Shown: positions 26,150-34,253, numbered from the stretch's first letter. The stretch: DNA of 54,214 nucleotides from an uncultured Lachnoanaerobaculum sp. (GCF_938015485.1 NZ_CALLVU010000140.1:1-54214), one strand, 5' to 3'. Notes: generated by a model from the letters alone, not told the origin. Numbers and translations are program-made.

Positions 26150-27445
26150 ATGAAAGGATCAGAAGATATTATAGGAGCATTCAGATCAGTTACAGAAGCT
26201 AATAGAAAGATGCTTTCAAGTATAAATACTGAATCTATACAAAGAGTAAATAATATGATATCTGGAGCTATAAATAGGTCTACATTATGTGGATTAGCTT
26301 TTGATGTTAATGAATACTTAAATTTAAAAGAAAAAGTGAGTGGAGTATTTACTAATACGTATTTGAATTCGATAGATACAAGTATTTTTCCTCAAAGAAT
26401 GATAAATGATATTGCAGATATGCAAGCTTCAGTAGCAGTAATAGGGAATATCACAGATATGACAAGTATGCTAAGAGGGTTAGAATTCAATTTAGCAAAA
26501 GCAGATATAGACGGTTGTGTTAATGTGGTACAAGGTGCATTAAATAAAAATACATTAAAGATTCAGGATTTTGCTTTTTTAAAAAATTCTAAAATAGTAG
26601 AAGTATTTAAAGATATGGGAAATGTCTTATCTTTACCACAAGGATTTATAAGTGATATCAATAGTATAAATAAATCAGCTGTTATTAAAGTTATGAATAA
26701 TGATAATGATATTTCATTTAGAATTGATTCGCATAAATTTGTAGATAATAGTTCGGGTAATACTATAACTATAGGAGAAATGAATAGTATTTGTGCAGCA
26801 GGAGATGTCTTGGAAGGTATTTCAGCTGATGAAAAATTTAGTGAGACTGAATTGATGGATTTTATGGCTTTCTTGGATTCAAGCCCAATGATGGCAATGT
26901 ATAATGATGTAGGTAAGAAGATTTTTAATATCATAAATAATTTTAATAAAACTATTTCATTCGATAAAAAATGTTATTATCATTGTAGAGCAAGAAGTAA
27001 TAGCGAACCTCCATTTGTTTGGGAACAGATGAAAGCTGCACCATATGGCTTTACATTTCCAGGACGTTATAATCATGCCGGACAATCATATTTTTACTTT
27101 GCAGATACAAAAGATGGAGCTGAGAAAGAAATAGGAAAGCATATGAGTGAAAAGGACAGAAAAATAAAAATACTTCAAACAGTTGAGTTGGGAGTTAGAG
27201 GGAAAGTGAATTTAATAGATCTTTCTGCAAAGAGTATGAGAGGATTGAATACTTTTTTGAGGTACATAAGATTTCCATTAGAAAATGATAAAAGCAGTCG
27301 GCCTAGAGTATATTTGATACCATCATTTGTGTCAGAATGTTGTAGACAATGCAATATAGATGGAATTAAGTATTATGGCGGAAAAGACTATTCAAATTAT
27401 GTTACTTGGAGTGATGGATATTATAAGTTTATTAGGAATGTTTAA
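26150..27445 (+). CDS. RES-domain protein (putative NAD+ phosphorylase/toxin) in a restriction operon
   Basis: 431 residues from the ATG at 26150 (GGGG 12 bases upstream); ATGs at 26096 and 26105, overlapping the helicase gene, are alternatives. Residues ~1-270 are helical, AT-rich in DNA and unlike anything I know. Residues ~274-431 match the RES domain: YYHCRARS with the conserved Arg (about 275-282), PGRYNHAGQSYFYFADT (about 303-319), the Glu in AEKEIG (about 323-328), LGVRGKVNLIDLS, YLIPSFVSECCR and DGIKYYGGKDYSNYV. Characterised RES proteins such as MbcT destroy NAD+ by phosphorolysis and are neutralised by an antitoxin; none is visible here. It closes the methylase-helicase operon, suggesting an abortive-infection effector controlled by the restriction machinery. 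That role is inferred. Confidence 0.8.
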   Translation: MKGSEDIIGAFRSVTEANRKMLSSINTESIQRVNNMISGAINRSTLCGLAFDVNEYLNLKEKVSGVFTNTYLNSIDTSIFPQRMINDIADMQASVAVIGNITDMTSMLRGLEFNLAKADIDGCVNVVQGALNKNTLKIQDFAFLKNSKIVEVFKDMGNVLSLPQGFISDINSINKSAVIKVMNNDNDISFRIDSHKFVDNSSGNTITIGEMNSICAAGDVLEGISADEKFSETELMDFMAFLDSSPMMAMYNDVGKKIFNIINNFNKTISFDKKCYYHCRARSNSEPPFVWEQMKAAPYGFTFPGRYNHAGQSYFYFADTKDGAEKEIGKHMSEKDRKIKILQTVELGVRGKVNLIDLSAKSMRGLNTFLRYIRFPLENDKSSRPRVYLIPSFVSECCRQCNIDGIKYYGGKDYSNYVTWSDGYYKFIRNV

Positions 27446-27483
27446 CTTAATGTAATAGCCTTTTTACGGTATAAGGAGAGAGT

Positions 27484-27558
27484 ATGAATAAAAAACTGTA
27501 TTTAAATTATAGTGGATTTGCTGTGGTGCATATGAATTTTATAGGGAGTTTCAGGTAA
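27484..27558 (+). CDS. very short ORF after the RES gene, doubtful
   Basis: A 24-residue ORF (MNKKLYLNYSGFAVVHMNFI...) with a good Shine-Dalgarno (AAGGAGAG). It may be a real micropeptide, an antitoxin fragment or a remnant of a gene lost at the island border. No family recognised. The rest of 27446-27602 shows nothing else. Confidence 0.25.
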   Translation: MNKKLYLNYSGFAVVHMNFIGSFR

Positions 27559-27602
27559 TACAGAAGAGTGATAAACTATAAAATATTTTGATATATAATA
27601 TC

Positions 27603-27631
27603 TTGCTTTGTAAGAGCACATATGCTACAAT
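27603..27631 (+). promoter_or_regulatory. promoter of rplS
   Basis: TTGCTT (27603-27608), exactly 17 bases, TACAAT (27626-27631). It gives a ~65-base leader before the rplS ATG. Confidence 0.7.
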
Positions 27632-27703
27632 ATTGTGGTTGTGAATAGGGCGATGGTCCTCTGGAAGAAATTTTAAGAACATCAAAATAATAGGAGGTTT
27701 CAC

Positions 27704-28054
27704 ATGAATGATTTGATAAGAAGTATTGAGGCAGAACAGCTTAAGGCAAATGTTGATGACTTTAGTGTAGGTGATACAGTAAGAGTACACAACAAGATCC
27801 GCGAGGGTAACAGAGAGAGAATCCAGATTTTCGAGGGTACAGTTTTAAAGAGACAAAACGGCGGTGCAAGAGAGACTTTCACAGTAAGAAAGAACTCAAA
27901 CGGTATCGGTGTTGAGAAGACATGGCCTTTACACTCTCCATCTGTTGACAGAGTAGAAGTTGTAAGAAAAGGTAAAGTTAGAAGAGCTAAATTATATTAT
28001 CTTCGTGACAGAGTCGGTAAGGCTGCTAAGGTTAAAGAAGCAGGCGCAAGATAA
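27704..28054 (+). CDS. rplS: 50S ribosomal protein L19
   Basis: 116 residues, normal length. Conserved L19 blocks are FSVGDTVRVHNKIREGNRER, IQIFEGTVLKR, FTVRKNSNGIGVEKTWPLHSP, VDRVEVVRKGKVRRAKLYYLR and the C-terminal DRVGKAAKVKE (quoted here as separate short blocks). L19 sits at the 30S-50S interface. AGGAGG lies 9 bases before the start. The gene is monocistronic between its own promoter and a strong terminator. Confidence 0.98.
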   Translation: MNDLIRSIEAEQLKANVDDFSVGDTVRVHNKIREGNRERIQIFEGTVLKRQNGGARETFTVRKNSNGIGVEKTWPLHSPSVDRVEVVRKGKVRRAKLYYLRDRVGKAAKVKEAGAR

Positions 28055-28072
28055 TCTGAACTTGATATTTTT

Positions 28073-28104
28073 AACGGCTGCTACATATGTAGCAGCCGTT
28101 TTTT
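28073..28104 (+). terminator. intrinsic terminator of rplS
   Basis: A perfect 14 bp inverted repeat (AACGGCTGCTACAT / ATGTAGCAGCCGTT) followed by Ts to 28104. The tail overlaps the convergent lexA stop codon. Confidence 0.95.
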
Positions 28105-28711
28105 ACATAAATCTGAACAAACCGATAACTTTTCCAAGGATAGTGACCTCCTTTACCAAAATAGGTTCCATAAAATCATTCTCAGGTTGTAATCTGTAGT
28201 AATTGCTTTCTTTAAAAAATCTCTTTACAGTAGCTGAATCATCAATAAGAGCAACTATGATATCACCGTTTTTAGCAGTGTTTTGCTTAGCCACTATTAT
28301 CTGGTCTCCGTCATAGATACCGACATTTATCATAGATTCTCCCTTGACCTTTAACATAAAAATATCAGTGTTGGGCAGAAATTCTGTGGGAATAGGGAAG
28401 TAGTCTGAAATATTCTCTGTAGCAAGCAGCGGCATACCTGCAGCTACCGTGCCCACCATGGGAACATTGACCACCTCTCTGCGTGTGAGGTTGAAGTCAT
28501 CGTCGGTTATCTCTATAGTTCTGGGTTTTGACGGGTCCTTTCTGATATAACCTTTTTTCTCAAGGGTGTTGAGCTGAGCATGTACTGAAGATGTGGATTT
28601 AAGTCCTACAAGTTCACCGATTTCACGAACAGAAGGCGGATAGCCCTTTTTCAAGATGGAATCCTTGATAATATTATAAATTTCTTCCTGTTTTTGTGTT
28701 AATGGATCCAT
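28103..28711 (-). CDS. lexA: LexA repressor (SOS regulator)
   Basis: 202 residues. The N-terminal winged HTH (about 1-66) has YPPSVREIGELVGLKS and SSVHAQLNTLEKKGYI, which contact the SOS box. The self-cleavage site is the Ala-Gly pair in VGTVAAGMPLL (about 89-99). The catalytic Ser lies in GESMINVGI (about residue 125) and the Lys in DDSATVKRFF (about 163). RecA-stimulated cleavage relieves repression of DNA damage genes. Two LexA boxes precede the gene, so it autoregulates. The ribosome binding site is AAGGAG. Confidence 0.97.
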   Translation of the reverse strand: MDPLTQKQEEIYNIIKDSILKKGYPPSVREIGELVGLKSTSSVHAQLNTLEKKGYIRKDPSKPRTIEITDDDFNLTRREVVNVPMVGTVAAGMPLLATENISDYFPIPTEFLPNTDIFMLKVKGESMINVGIYDGDQIIVAKQNTAKNGDIIVALIDDSATVKRFFKESNYYRLQPENDFMEPILVKEVTILGKVIGLFRFM

Positions 28712-28748
28712 AAAATCTCCTTTATATGGGTATAGTTATACATCTATC

Positions 28749-28762
28749 CTAACATATGTTCG
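28749..28762 (-). promoter_or_regulatory. LexA box 1 (SOS box) of lexA
   Basis: On the minus strand it reads CGAACATATGTTAG, one base from the symmetrical Firmicutes SOS consensus CGAACATATGTTCG. It lies about 38 bases before the lexA start. Confidence 0.85.
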
Positions 28763-28771
28763 ATTAAAATG

Positions 28772-28785
28772 CAAACAAAAGTTCG
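28772..28785 (-). promoter_or_regulatory. LexA box 2 (SOS box) of lexA
   Basis: On the minus strand it reads CGAACTTTTGTTTG, matching CGAAC-N4-GTTYG. Its centre is 23 bases from that of box 1, about two helical turns, which would suit cooperative binding. Confidence 0.7.
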
Positions 28786-28803
28786 AAAAGCTGATTTGCC
28801 AAA

Positions 28804-28830
28804 TAAAAAAAGCCTTGAAAACTCAAGACT
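28804..28830 (-). terminator. intrinsic terminator of ssrA
   Basis: On the minus strand AGTCTTGA-GTTT-TCAAGGCT (one G-U pair) followed by seven Ts, just after the tmRNA 3' end. Confidence 0.9.
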
Positions 28831-28836
28831 TTTAAA

Positions 28837-29171
28837 TGGAGATGACGGGAGTTGAACCCGTGTCCAAAAAACAATTCCCTGTTCTTCTACTATTATAGTT
28901 GCTTGTCGAAATTCCCCTTAAAAACAGTCAAACAACAAACTGTAATCAAGAGTAGCTTCATAATACATCTATATACTCAAAGCTTTGTATATAAGGTTTC
29001 TCACATAAGTCGATACAGATTCTATAAGTGTGAGTGCTTATAGGTCTGCAGCTGCCTTAGGCAGCGTATGCTAAATTTTCTTCAGCGTTTATATTTAATT
29101 TTGCCATTTAACGCATTGCATACGAATAGCTTCACCAGCTGCATGTTCCCTGTCGAAACCGGTACATCCCC
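28837..29171 (-). ncRNA. ssrA: tmRNA (transfer-messenger RNA)
   Basis: About 335 bases. The 5' end on the minus strand reads GGGGATGTACCGGTTTCGAC and the 3' end reads GTTCAACTCCCGTCATCTCC plus A. Together they form the tRNA-Ala-like domain with a TTCAACTCC T-loop. The mRNA-like part encodes the degradation tag AKLNINAEENLAYAA, starting at the GCA resume codon at 29104 and ending with TAA at 29057. A GGCAGC-type hairpin follows the stop. tmRNA with SmpB rescues stalled ribosomes. A possible extended -10 (TG-T-TAAAAT) lies at 29204-29209, minus strand. Confidence 0.97.
29057..29104 (-). other. tmRNA proteolysis tag reading frame
   Basis: 15 codons from GCA to the codon before TAA, giving AKLNINAEENLAYAA. 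The YAA/LAYAA end is the usual recognition signal for ClpXP-type proteases. The Ile-Asn insertion makes this tag longer than many clostridial tags. Confidence 0.9.
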
Positions 29172-29296
29172 AAAGTGAAAGTAAACACCTCGTCTACCGA
29201 TATATTTTAACATATATCCTGATAAATTCCACTTAAAAATTTCTTACATATAGTGTTTTTGATAACAGGTTATAAAATATACATATAACACTAATC

Positions 29297-29325
29297 TTTA
29301 CTTTTATCATAAATTATTTTACTAT
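29297..29325 (+). promoter_or_regulatory. candidate promoter of the methionine operon
   Basis: TTTACT (29297-29302), 17 bases, TACTAT (29320-29325). It would start transcription at about 29332, at the edge of the leader structure described next. Confidence 0.45.
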
Positions 29326-29333
29326 AAAGGGCA

Positions 29334-29385
29334 TGATACTTTCCGAATAGGTACGGAGTGCTCAACTTTATAAACTGAAGTATCA
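29334..29385 (+). promoter_or_regulatory. structured 5' leader before the methionine operon
   Basis: An outer stem TGATACTT / AAGTATCA (29334-29341 with 29378-29385) encloses a small hairpin TCCG-AATAGGTA-CGGA. It ends 28 bases before the first start codon. It does not fit the S-box, SMK, SAH, cobalamin or tetrahydrofolate riboswitch consensus as I know them, and no terminator hairpin is present. Confidence 0.4.
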
Positions 29386-29413
29386 GGCATAAAGTGTTAT
29401 AGAAAGAAGAGAT

Positions 29414-30097
29414 ATGTTCAATATAGATGTAAAACTTACAAAGGAGGACGAGTCTGAGGTACTTAGGTATCTTCAGCACAACGGTAAAGATATAGATGAA
29501 AATCTGCACTCACAGGTACTTGAGTGTATGGAGAAAGTAAATGACGTTGCAAAGCCGAACTTTGTATTTAGAGAATGGGATTTGGAAGAAAAGGGAAAGT
29601 TTCCGAAAGAGCTGGATTTCTTTGTCGGAAACAGTATAAAAAAACATATAAAAGATTGTCATAAGCTGATTTTGATGGCGGCAACTATCGGAATAGGAGT
29701 TGACAATGCTATAAGAAAAGAAGAACTTAAGAATGTGGCAAATGCACTGATTATGGATTCATGCGGCTCAACGCTTATAGAAGCTGTATGTGACAGTATA
29801 GAGGCAAGCTTCAGAGAGCAATATTTAAAAGAAAACAATTATTTGACATTCAGATTTTCACCGGGTTACGGAGATTTGCCTATTACGATACAAAAACAGT
29901 TTGTGAATGTTGTCAATGCCACCAGAAGAATAGGAGTCAATGTCAGTGACAGCGGAATAATGTTGCCGAGAAAGTCGGTTACAGCTATAATCGGAGTCAG
30001 TGACCAAAAATTGGAGACACTTAAAAAGACTTGTGCAGGATGCAATCTTTTAAAATCATGCAGGTATAGAAAGATAGGAGTTAGATGTTATGCATAA
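29414..30097 (+). CDS. stand-alone methionine synthase reactivation-domain protein
   Basis: 227 residues. It resembles the C-terminal activation (AdoMet-binding) domain of cobalamin-dependent methionine synthase: RFSPGYGDLPITIQKQFVNV and the end RYRKIGVRCYA, with CAGCNLLKSC nearby. RxSPGYGDxP is the key motif for reductive methylation of cob(II)alamin with SAM. In E. coli this domain is part of MetH; here it is a separate protein whose stop overlaps the start of the truncated metH by 8 bases. The two probably act together to restore oxidised B12. The ribosome binding site is weak (GAAAGAAGAG). Confidence 0.9.
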   Translation: MFNIDVKLTKEDESEVLRYLQHNGKDIDENLHSQVLECMEKVNDVAKPNFVFREWDLEEKGKFPKELDFFVGNSIKKHIKDCHKLILMAATIGIGVDNAIRKEELKNVANALIMDSCGSTLIEAVCDSIEASFREQYLKENNYLTFRFSPGYGDLPITIQKQFVNVVNATRRIGVNVSDSGIMLPRKSVTAIIGVSDQKLETLKKTCAGCNLLKSCRYRKIGVRCYA

Positions 30098-32456
30098 TTT
30101 ATTGATACTTGACGGAGCAATGGGTACGATGCTTCAGGCTGCCGGTATGAAAGCGGGAGAACATCCTGAGGTTTTCGGATTTGATAATCCCGAAATAGTT
30201 AAAAATATACATTTAAAATATATAGAAGCAGGAAGTAATATAATCTATGCCAATACCTTCGGAGCAAATGCACATAAGCTTGAAGGCTGTAAGATAGATG
30301 TGGATACCGCCATAAAGACTGCAATTCAGTCTGCAAAGGAGGCGGTTGTCGAAAGTAAAAGAGATGTGAAAGTGGCACTTGATATAGGTCCTATAGGAGA
30401 GCTTTTGGAGCCGCTTGGTGTACTCAGATTTGAAGATGCCTACGATATATATAAGGAGATGGTGGTTGCCGGTGAAAAGTACGGTGCCGATATTATTGTA
30501 TATGAGACCTTTACAGATCTCTATGATGTAAGGGCAGGTGTGCTTGCAGCAAAGGAAAATACCAAACTTCCTGTTTGGGTAACTATGACATATGAGACCA
30601 CAGGAAGGACATTTACCGGAACAAAGATAGAGTCAATGGCGGTGACACTTGAGGGACTTGGAGTGGATGCGATAGGATTTAACTGTTCACTCGGGCCTAA
30701 GGAAATATTGCCGCTTGCAAAGAAGCTTAAGGAATGGACGACATTGCCTATTATAATAAAGCCTAATGCCGGACTTCCGAATCCTTCTACAGGAGAATAT
30801 GACCTTCATGCAGCCGATTTTGCAAAGCTTATGGCTGAGTATAAAAGTTTGGGTATATCATATGCAGGCGGTTGCTGCGGTACGGCTCCTGATTTTATAA
30901 AGGAGCTTAAGTCGGAGCTGGATGCTACAGAGGATAAAGACATTAAAAGCGTTAAGGTAAAGACAGGTATATGTTCGGCAAATGAGATGGTGGAGCTTAA
31001 CGGGGTAAGAGTTGTAGGAGAAAGATTGAATCCTACAGGTAAAAAAAGATTCCAGGAAGCGCTTTTAAACCATGAGATGGAATATATCTGCAAGGTGGCT
31101 ATAGAAGAAGAGGAATCAGGTGCGGACATACTTGATATCAATGTAGGTGTACCGGGCGGTGATGAAGTTGCACTGATGATAGAAGCCGTAAAGGCGGTAC
31201 AATCTGTAGTTAATATTCCTTTGCAGATAGACTCATCAAATCCTGAGGCAATAGAAGCCGGACTTCGTGTATACAACGGCAGAGCTATAGTAAACTCGGT
31301 AAATGCCGAGGATGAAAGACTTGATCTCATACTTCCTATTGTAAAAAAGTATGGTGCGGCAGTTATAGGACTGGCTCTAAATGAGAACGGACTTCCTACT
31401 ACCGCAAAACAAAGAGTAGACAATGCAAGTCATATACTGGAAAAATGCCTTGAATACGGTCTGAAGAAAGAAGATGTTATCATTGACTGCCTTACACTTA
31501 CAGTTTCTGCACAGCAGGATCAGGCAAGAGAGACTCTTGAGGCGGTAAGAATGGTAACAAATGATCTCGGACTGCACACAACTCTCGGAGTCAGCAATAT
31601 ATCTTTCGGTTTGCCTGCAAGAAGCCATATTACGGAGAATTTCCTTATACAGGCAATGTATGCAGGACTTGATTTGCCTATAGTGAACCCGAATATTGAA
31701 GGTATTATGAATGCAATATACTCATTTAAGGTGCTTTCAGGAGAGGATAAGGACTCCGTAAAATATATTGAGAGATTTGCAACCGTAAAGGCTGAAACCA
31801 AGGTGGTAGCGGTATCGGAAAACGGTGAAGTGACTAAGGAAGTTGTACAGGATGCCATATTAAAGGGACTTAAGGAAGAGACTTATAATAATGCAAAGAA
31901 GCTTTTGGAGACAAAGGATGAACTTGAGGTAATAAACGAGTATCTTATTCCTGCACTTGATACTGTAGGAGATTTATATGAAAAACAGGTAATATTCCTG
32001 CCGCAGCTTATCAACGCCGCCAATGCGGCAAGCTCAGCCTTTGAGCTTATTAAAGAAAGAATAGCAAACAAAGGTGAGCACAATGTAAGCAAGGGTAAGA
32101 TTGTGGTATGTACCGTAAAGGGCGATATCCACGATATCGGAAAGAATATAGTAAAGGTAATACTTGAAAACTACGGCTACAGAATGATAGACCTGGGAAG
32201 AGATGTGGATATCAAAAATGTGGTGGATACCGTAGTCAGAGAGAATGTAAAGCTTGTAGGACTTTCAGCACTTATGACTACCACATTGCCTGCAATGAAA
32301 AAGACTATTGAAGAAATCAGAAAGGTGTCTGATGACTGCAAAGTTTGGGTAGGCGGTGCGGTGCTTACAAAAGAATATGCGGATGAGATGGGAGCGGATT
32401 TCTATGCACCTGATGCCAGAAGTTCGGTTGATATAGCAAAGACAGTTTTAGGATGA
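30090..32456 (+). CDS. metH: cobalamin-dependent methionine synthase, three-module form lacking reactivation domain
   Basis: 788 residues (E. coli MetH is 1227). Domain 1 (about 1-285) is the homocysteine methyltransferase barrel with zinc Cys at FNCSLGP (about 198) and GGCCG (about 260). Domain 2 (about 300-555) is the pterin-binding barrel starting VVGERLNPTGKKRF (about 307). Domain 3 (about 580-788) is the cap and B12-binding unit with the DIHDIGKNIV motif (DxHxxG, about 678) whose His ligates cobalt. It transfers the methyl group of methyl-THF to homocysteine. The missing reactivation domain is encoded just upstream. The next gene, 6 bases downstream, makes the methyl-THF. Confidence 0.96.
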   Translation: MHNLLILDGAMGTMLQAAGMKAGEHPEVFGFDNPEIVKNIHLKYIEAGSNIIYANTFGANAHKLEGCKIDVDTAIKTAIQSAKEAVVESKRDVKVALDIGPIGELLEPLGVLRFEDAYDIYKEMVVAGEKYGADIIVYETFTDLYDVRAGVLAAKENTKLPVWVTMTYETTGRTFTGTKIESMAVTLEGLGVDAIGFNCSLGPKEILPLAKKLKEWTTLPIIIKPNAGLPNPSTGEYDLHAADFAKLMAEYKSLGISYAGGCCGTAPDFIKELKSELDATEDKDIKSVKVKTGICSANEMVELNGVRVVGERLNPTGKKRFQEALLNHEMEYICKVAIEEEESGADILDINVGVPGGDEVALMIEAVKAVQSVVNIPLQIDSSNPEAIEAGLRVYNGRAIVNSVNAEDERLDLILPIVKKYGAAVIGLALNENGLPTTAKQRVDNASHILEKCLEYGLKKEDVIIDCLTLTVSAQQDQARETLEAVRMVTNDLGLHTTLGVSNISFGLPARSHITENFLIQAMYAGLDLPIVNPNIEGIMNAIYSFKVLSGEDKDSVKYIERFATVKAETKVVAVSENGEVTKEVVQDAILKGLKEETYNNAKKLLETKDELEVINEYLIPALDTVGDLYEKQVIFLPQLINAANAASSAFELIKERIANKGEHNVSKGKIVVCTVKGDIHDIGKNIVKVILENYGYRMIDLGRDVDIKNVVDTVVRENVKLVGLSALMTTTLPAMKKTIEEIRKVSDDCKVWVGGAVLTKEYADEMGADFYAPDARSSVDIAKTVLG

Positions 32457-32462
32457 TAAATT

Positions 32463-34235
32463 ATGGAAAATATTAGAGACTATTTAAAGAACAATGTTTT
32501 GCTCTTTGACGGAGCAATGGGAACATACTATGATGAGCTTACAGATGACGGTATCGGATGCGAACTTGCCAATATCAAAAATCCGGAGCTTATAAAGGGT
32601 ATTCACAACGAATATATTGACGCAGGAGCAAAAGCGATACTTACAAATACTTTTTCTGTAGGTATTGATGTGTTCAACGGAGACAGAAACTTACAAAAAG
32701 AGGTTGTCGTTGCAGGAATTGATATTGCAAATGAGGCCACAAAGGACAGAGCATATGTCTTTGCGGATATAGGACCTATACATACAGGCAGTAATGAGCT
32801 TGCATTTGAAGAGTACAAGGTTTTGATAGATATTTTTTTGGAAAAGGGAGTAAAGAATTTTCTGTTTGAGACAAGAAGCAGTACAAGCGGAATGGTACTA
32901 AGCGCCGAGTATATCAAAGAAAAATGCAGTGACGCCTTTATAACAGCTTCATTTGCGGTGATGCCTGACGGATATTCAAGTGAAGGATATCAATATAAAG
33001 CATTGTTTACAGAGATTATAAACTCCGGTGTTTTTGATGCGGTAGGACTTAACTGTGTATCCGGAGCCAATCATATGGCAAAGCTTTTAAAGGATGTGGA
33101 TACAAAGGGACTTTATCTTTTTGCAAAGCCGAATGCAGGTTATCCTGTAGTAAGAGATGACAGAGTTTACTACAGTTCACTTGCCAACTATTTTGCAAAT
33201 CAGATAGAGGACATTCTTGAGCTGGGTGTAAATATTGTGGGCGGTTGTTGCGGAACAACGCCTAAGCATATAGAGCTGTTAAAAAAGAGTATGAGCGGTA
33301 AACTTATAAAGCCGAGAAGAGCGATAAAGTCTGAAAAAAGTACTGCACAGAATATAAGAGTCAACAGATTCAAAGAAAAACTTGATCTTAGTCAAAAGCC
33401 TATAGCGGTGGAACTTGACTCACCAATAGATACAAATATTACAAAGTTTATAGACAATGCAAAAAAGATAAAGGCGGCAGGTGCGGATATTATTACTATT
33501 GCGGATAATCCTATAGCCAGAGCCAGAATGGACAGCTGCCTGCTTGCCTGCAAAGTGAGAAATGAACTTGACTTTGATGTACTTCCGCATATGACTTGCA
33601 GAGACAGGAATGTAAATGCTTCAAGAGGACTGCTGCTGGGTGCCAATGCAATGGGAGTTGACAATGTACTTGTAATCACAGGAGATCCGATACCTAACGC
33701 TCAAAGAGATGAGATAAGATCCGTATTTGAGTTTAATTCGGTGAAGTTTGCAAACTTTATCAATTCTTTAAATAATGATTTATTTGAAAGTCCAATGAAT
33801 ATCTGCGGTGCATTGAATGTAAACTCGAGGAACTTCAGTGCGGAGCTAAAGAAAGCTGTCAGAAAACAGGAAAACGGTGTAAAGGTACTCTTCACACAGC
33901 CGGTTTTAACCAAAAGGGCAATAGACAATCTAAAGATTGCAAGAGAAAACTTGGATATTAAGATAATGGGCGGAATCATTCCGATTGTAAGTGAGAGAAA
34001 TGCAAGATATATGCAAAGTGAAGTAAACGGCATATATATTACCGATGATATCGTAGAAAAGTATATCGGTAAGGAAAGAGAAGAGGCGGAAGAGATTGCA
34101 CTTTCAATGTCCAAAGAGATAGCAAATGAAATCTACGATTTGGTAGACGGATATTATCTGATTACTGTTTTAAACAGAGTAAACTTGATGGAAAGACTTA
34201 TAAAGACAGTTAAAGAGGTTTGTGAAAGCAAATAA
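32463..34235 (+). CDS. bifunctional homocysteine S-methyltransferase/methylene-THF reductase (YitJ-like)
   Basis: 590 residues. The N-terminal half (about 1-285) is a homocysteine S-methyltransferase barrel with LNCVSGA and GGCCGTTP (about 260) zinc cysteines. The C-terminal half (about 310-590) is a MetF-like flavin reductase: VELDSPIDTNI at its start, HMTCRDRN (about 378-385), ITGDP (about 407) and TQPV (about 479). This fusion is the B. subtilis YitJ type, reducing methylene-THF to methyl-THF. It follows metH by 6 bases, so reductase, synthase and reactivase form one operon. The role of the methyltransferase half beside a full MetH is not obvious; it may supply activity from other methyl donors. 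Confidence 0.93.
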   Translation: MENIRDYLKNNVLLFDGAMGTYYDELTDDGIGCELANIKNPELIKGIHNEYIDAGAKAILTNTFSVGIDVFNGDRNLQKEVVVAGIDIANEATKDRAYVFADIGPIHTGSNELAFEEYKVLIDIFLEKGVKNFLFETRSSTSGMVLSAEYIKEKCSDAFITASFAVMPDGYSSEGYQYKALFTEIINSGVFDAVGLNCVSGANHMAKLLKDVDTKGLYLFAKPNAGYPVVRDDRVYYSSLANYFANQIEDILELGVNIVGGCCGTTPKHIELLKKSMSGKLIKPRRAIKSEKSTAQNIRVNRFKEKLDLSQKPIAVELDSPIDTNITKFIDNAKKIKAAGADIITIADNPIARARMDSCLLACKVRNELDFDVLPHMTCRDRNVNASRGLLLGANAMGVDNVLVITGDPIPNAQRDEIRSVFEFNSVKFANFINSLNNDLFESPMNICGALNVNSRNFSAELKKAVRKQENGVKVLFTQPVLTKRAIDNLKIARENLDIKIMGGIIPIVSERNARYMQSEVNGIYITDDIVEKYIGKEREEAEEIALSMSKEIANEIYDLVDGYYLITVLNRVNLMERLIKTVKEVCESK

Positions 34236-34253
34236 AAGGGCAAAAGCCCTTTT
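34234..34253 (+). terminator. bidirectional terminator between the methionine operon and nifS-like gene
   Basis: AAAAGGGC-AAAA-GCCCTTTT, a perfect 8 bp stem with A-run and T-run on either side. It overlaps the stop codons of both convergent genes. Confidence 0.85.

Noticed and set aside
29172..29413. SAM, cobalamin or folate riboswitch before the methionine operon
   Set aside because: Conserved cores of these classes as I know them are absent, although some structure exists.
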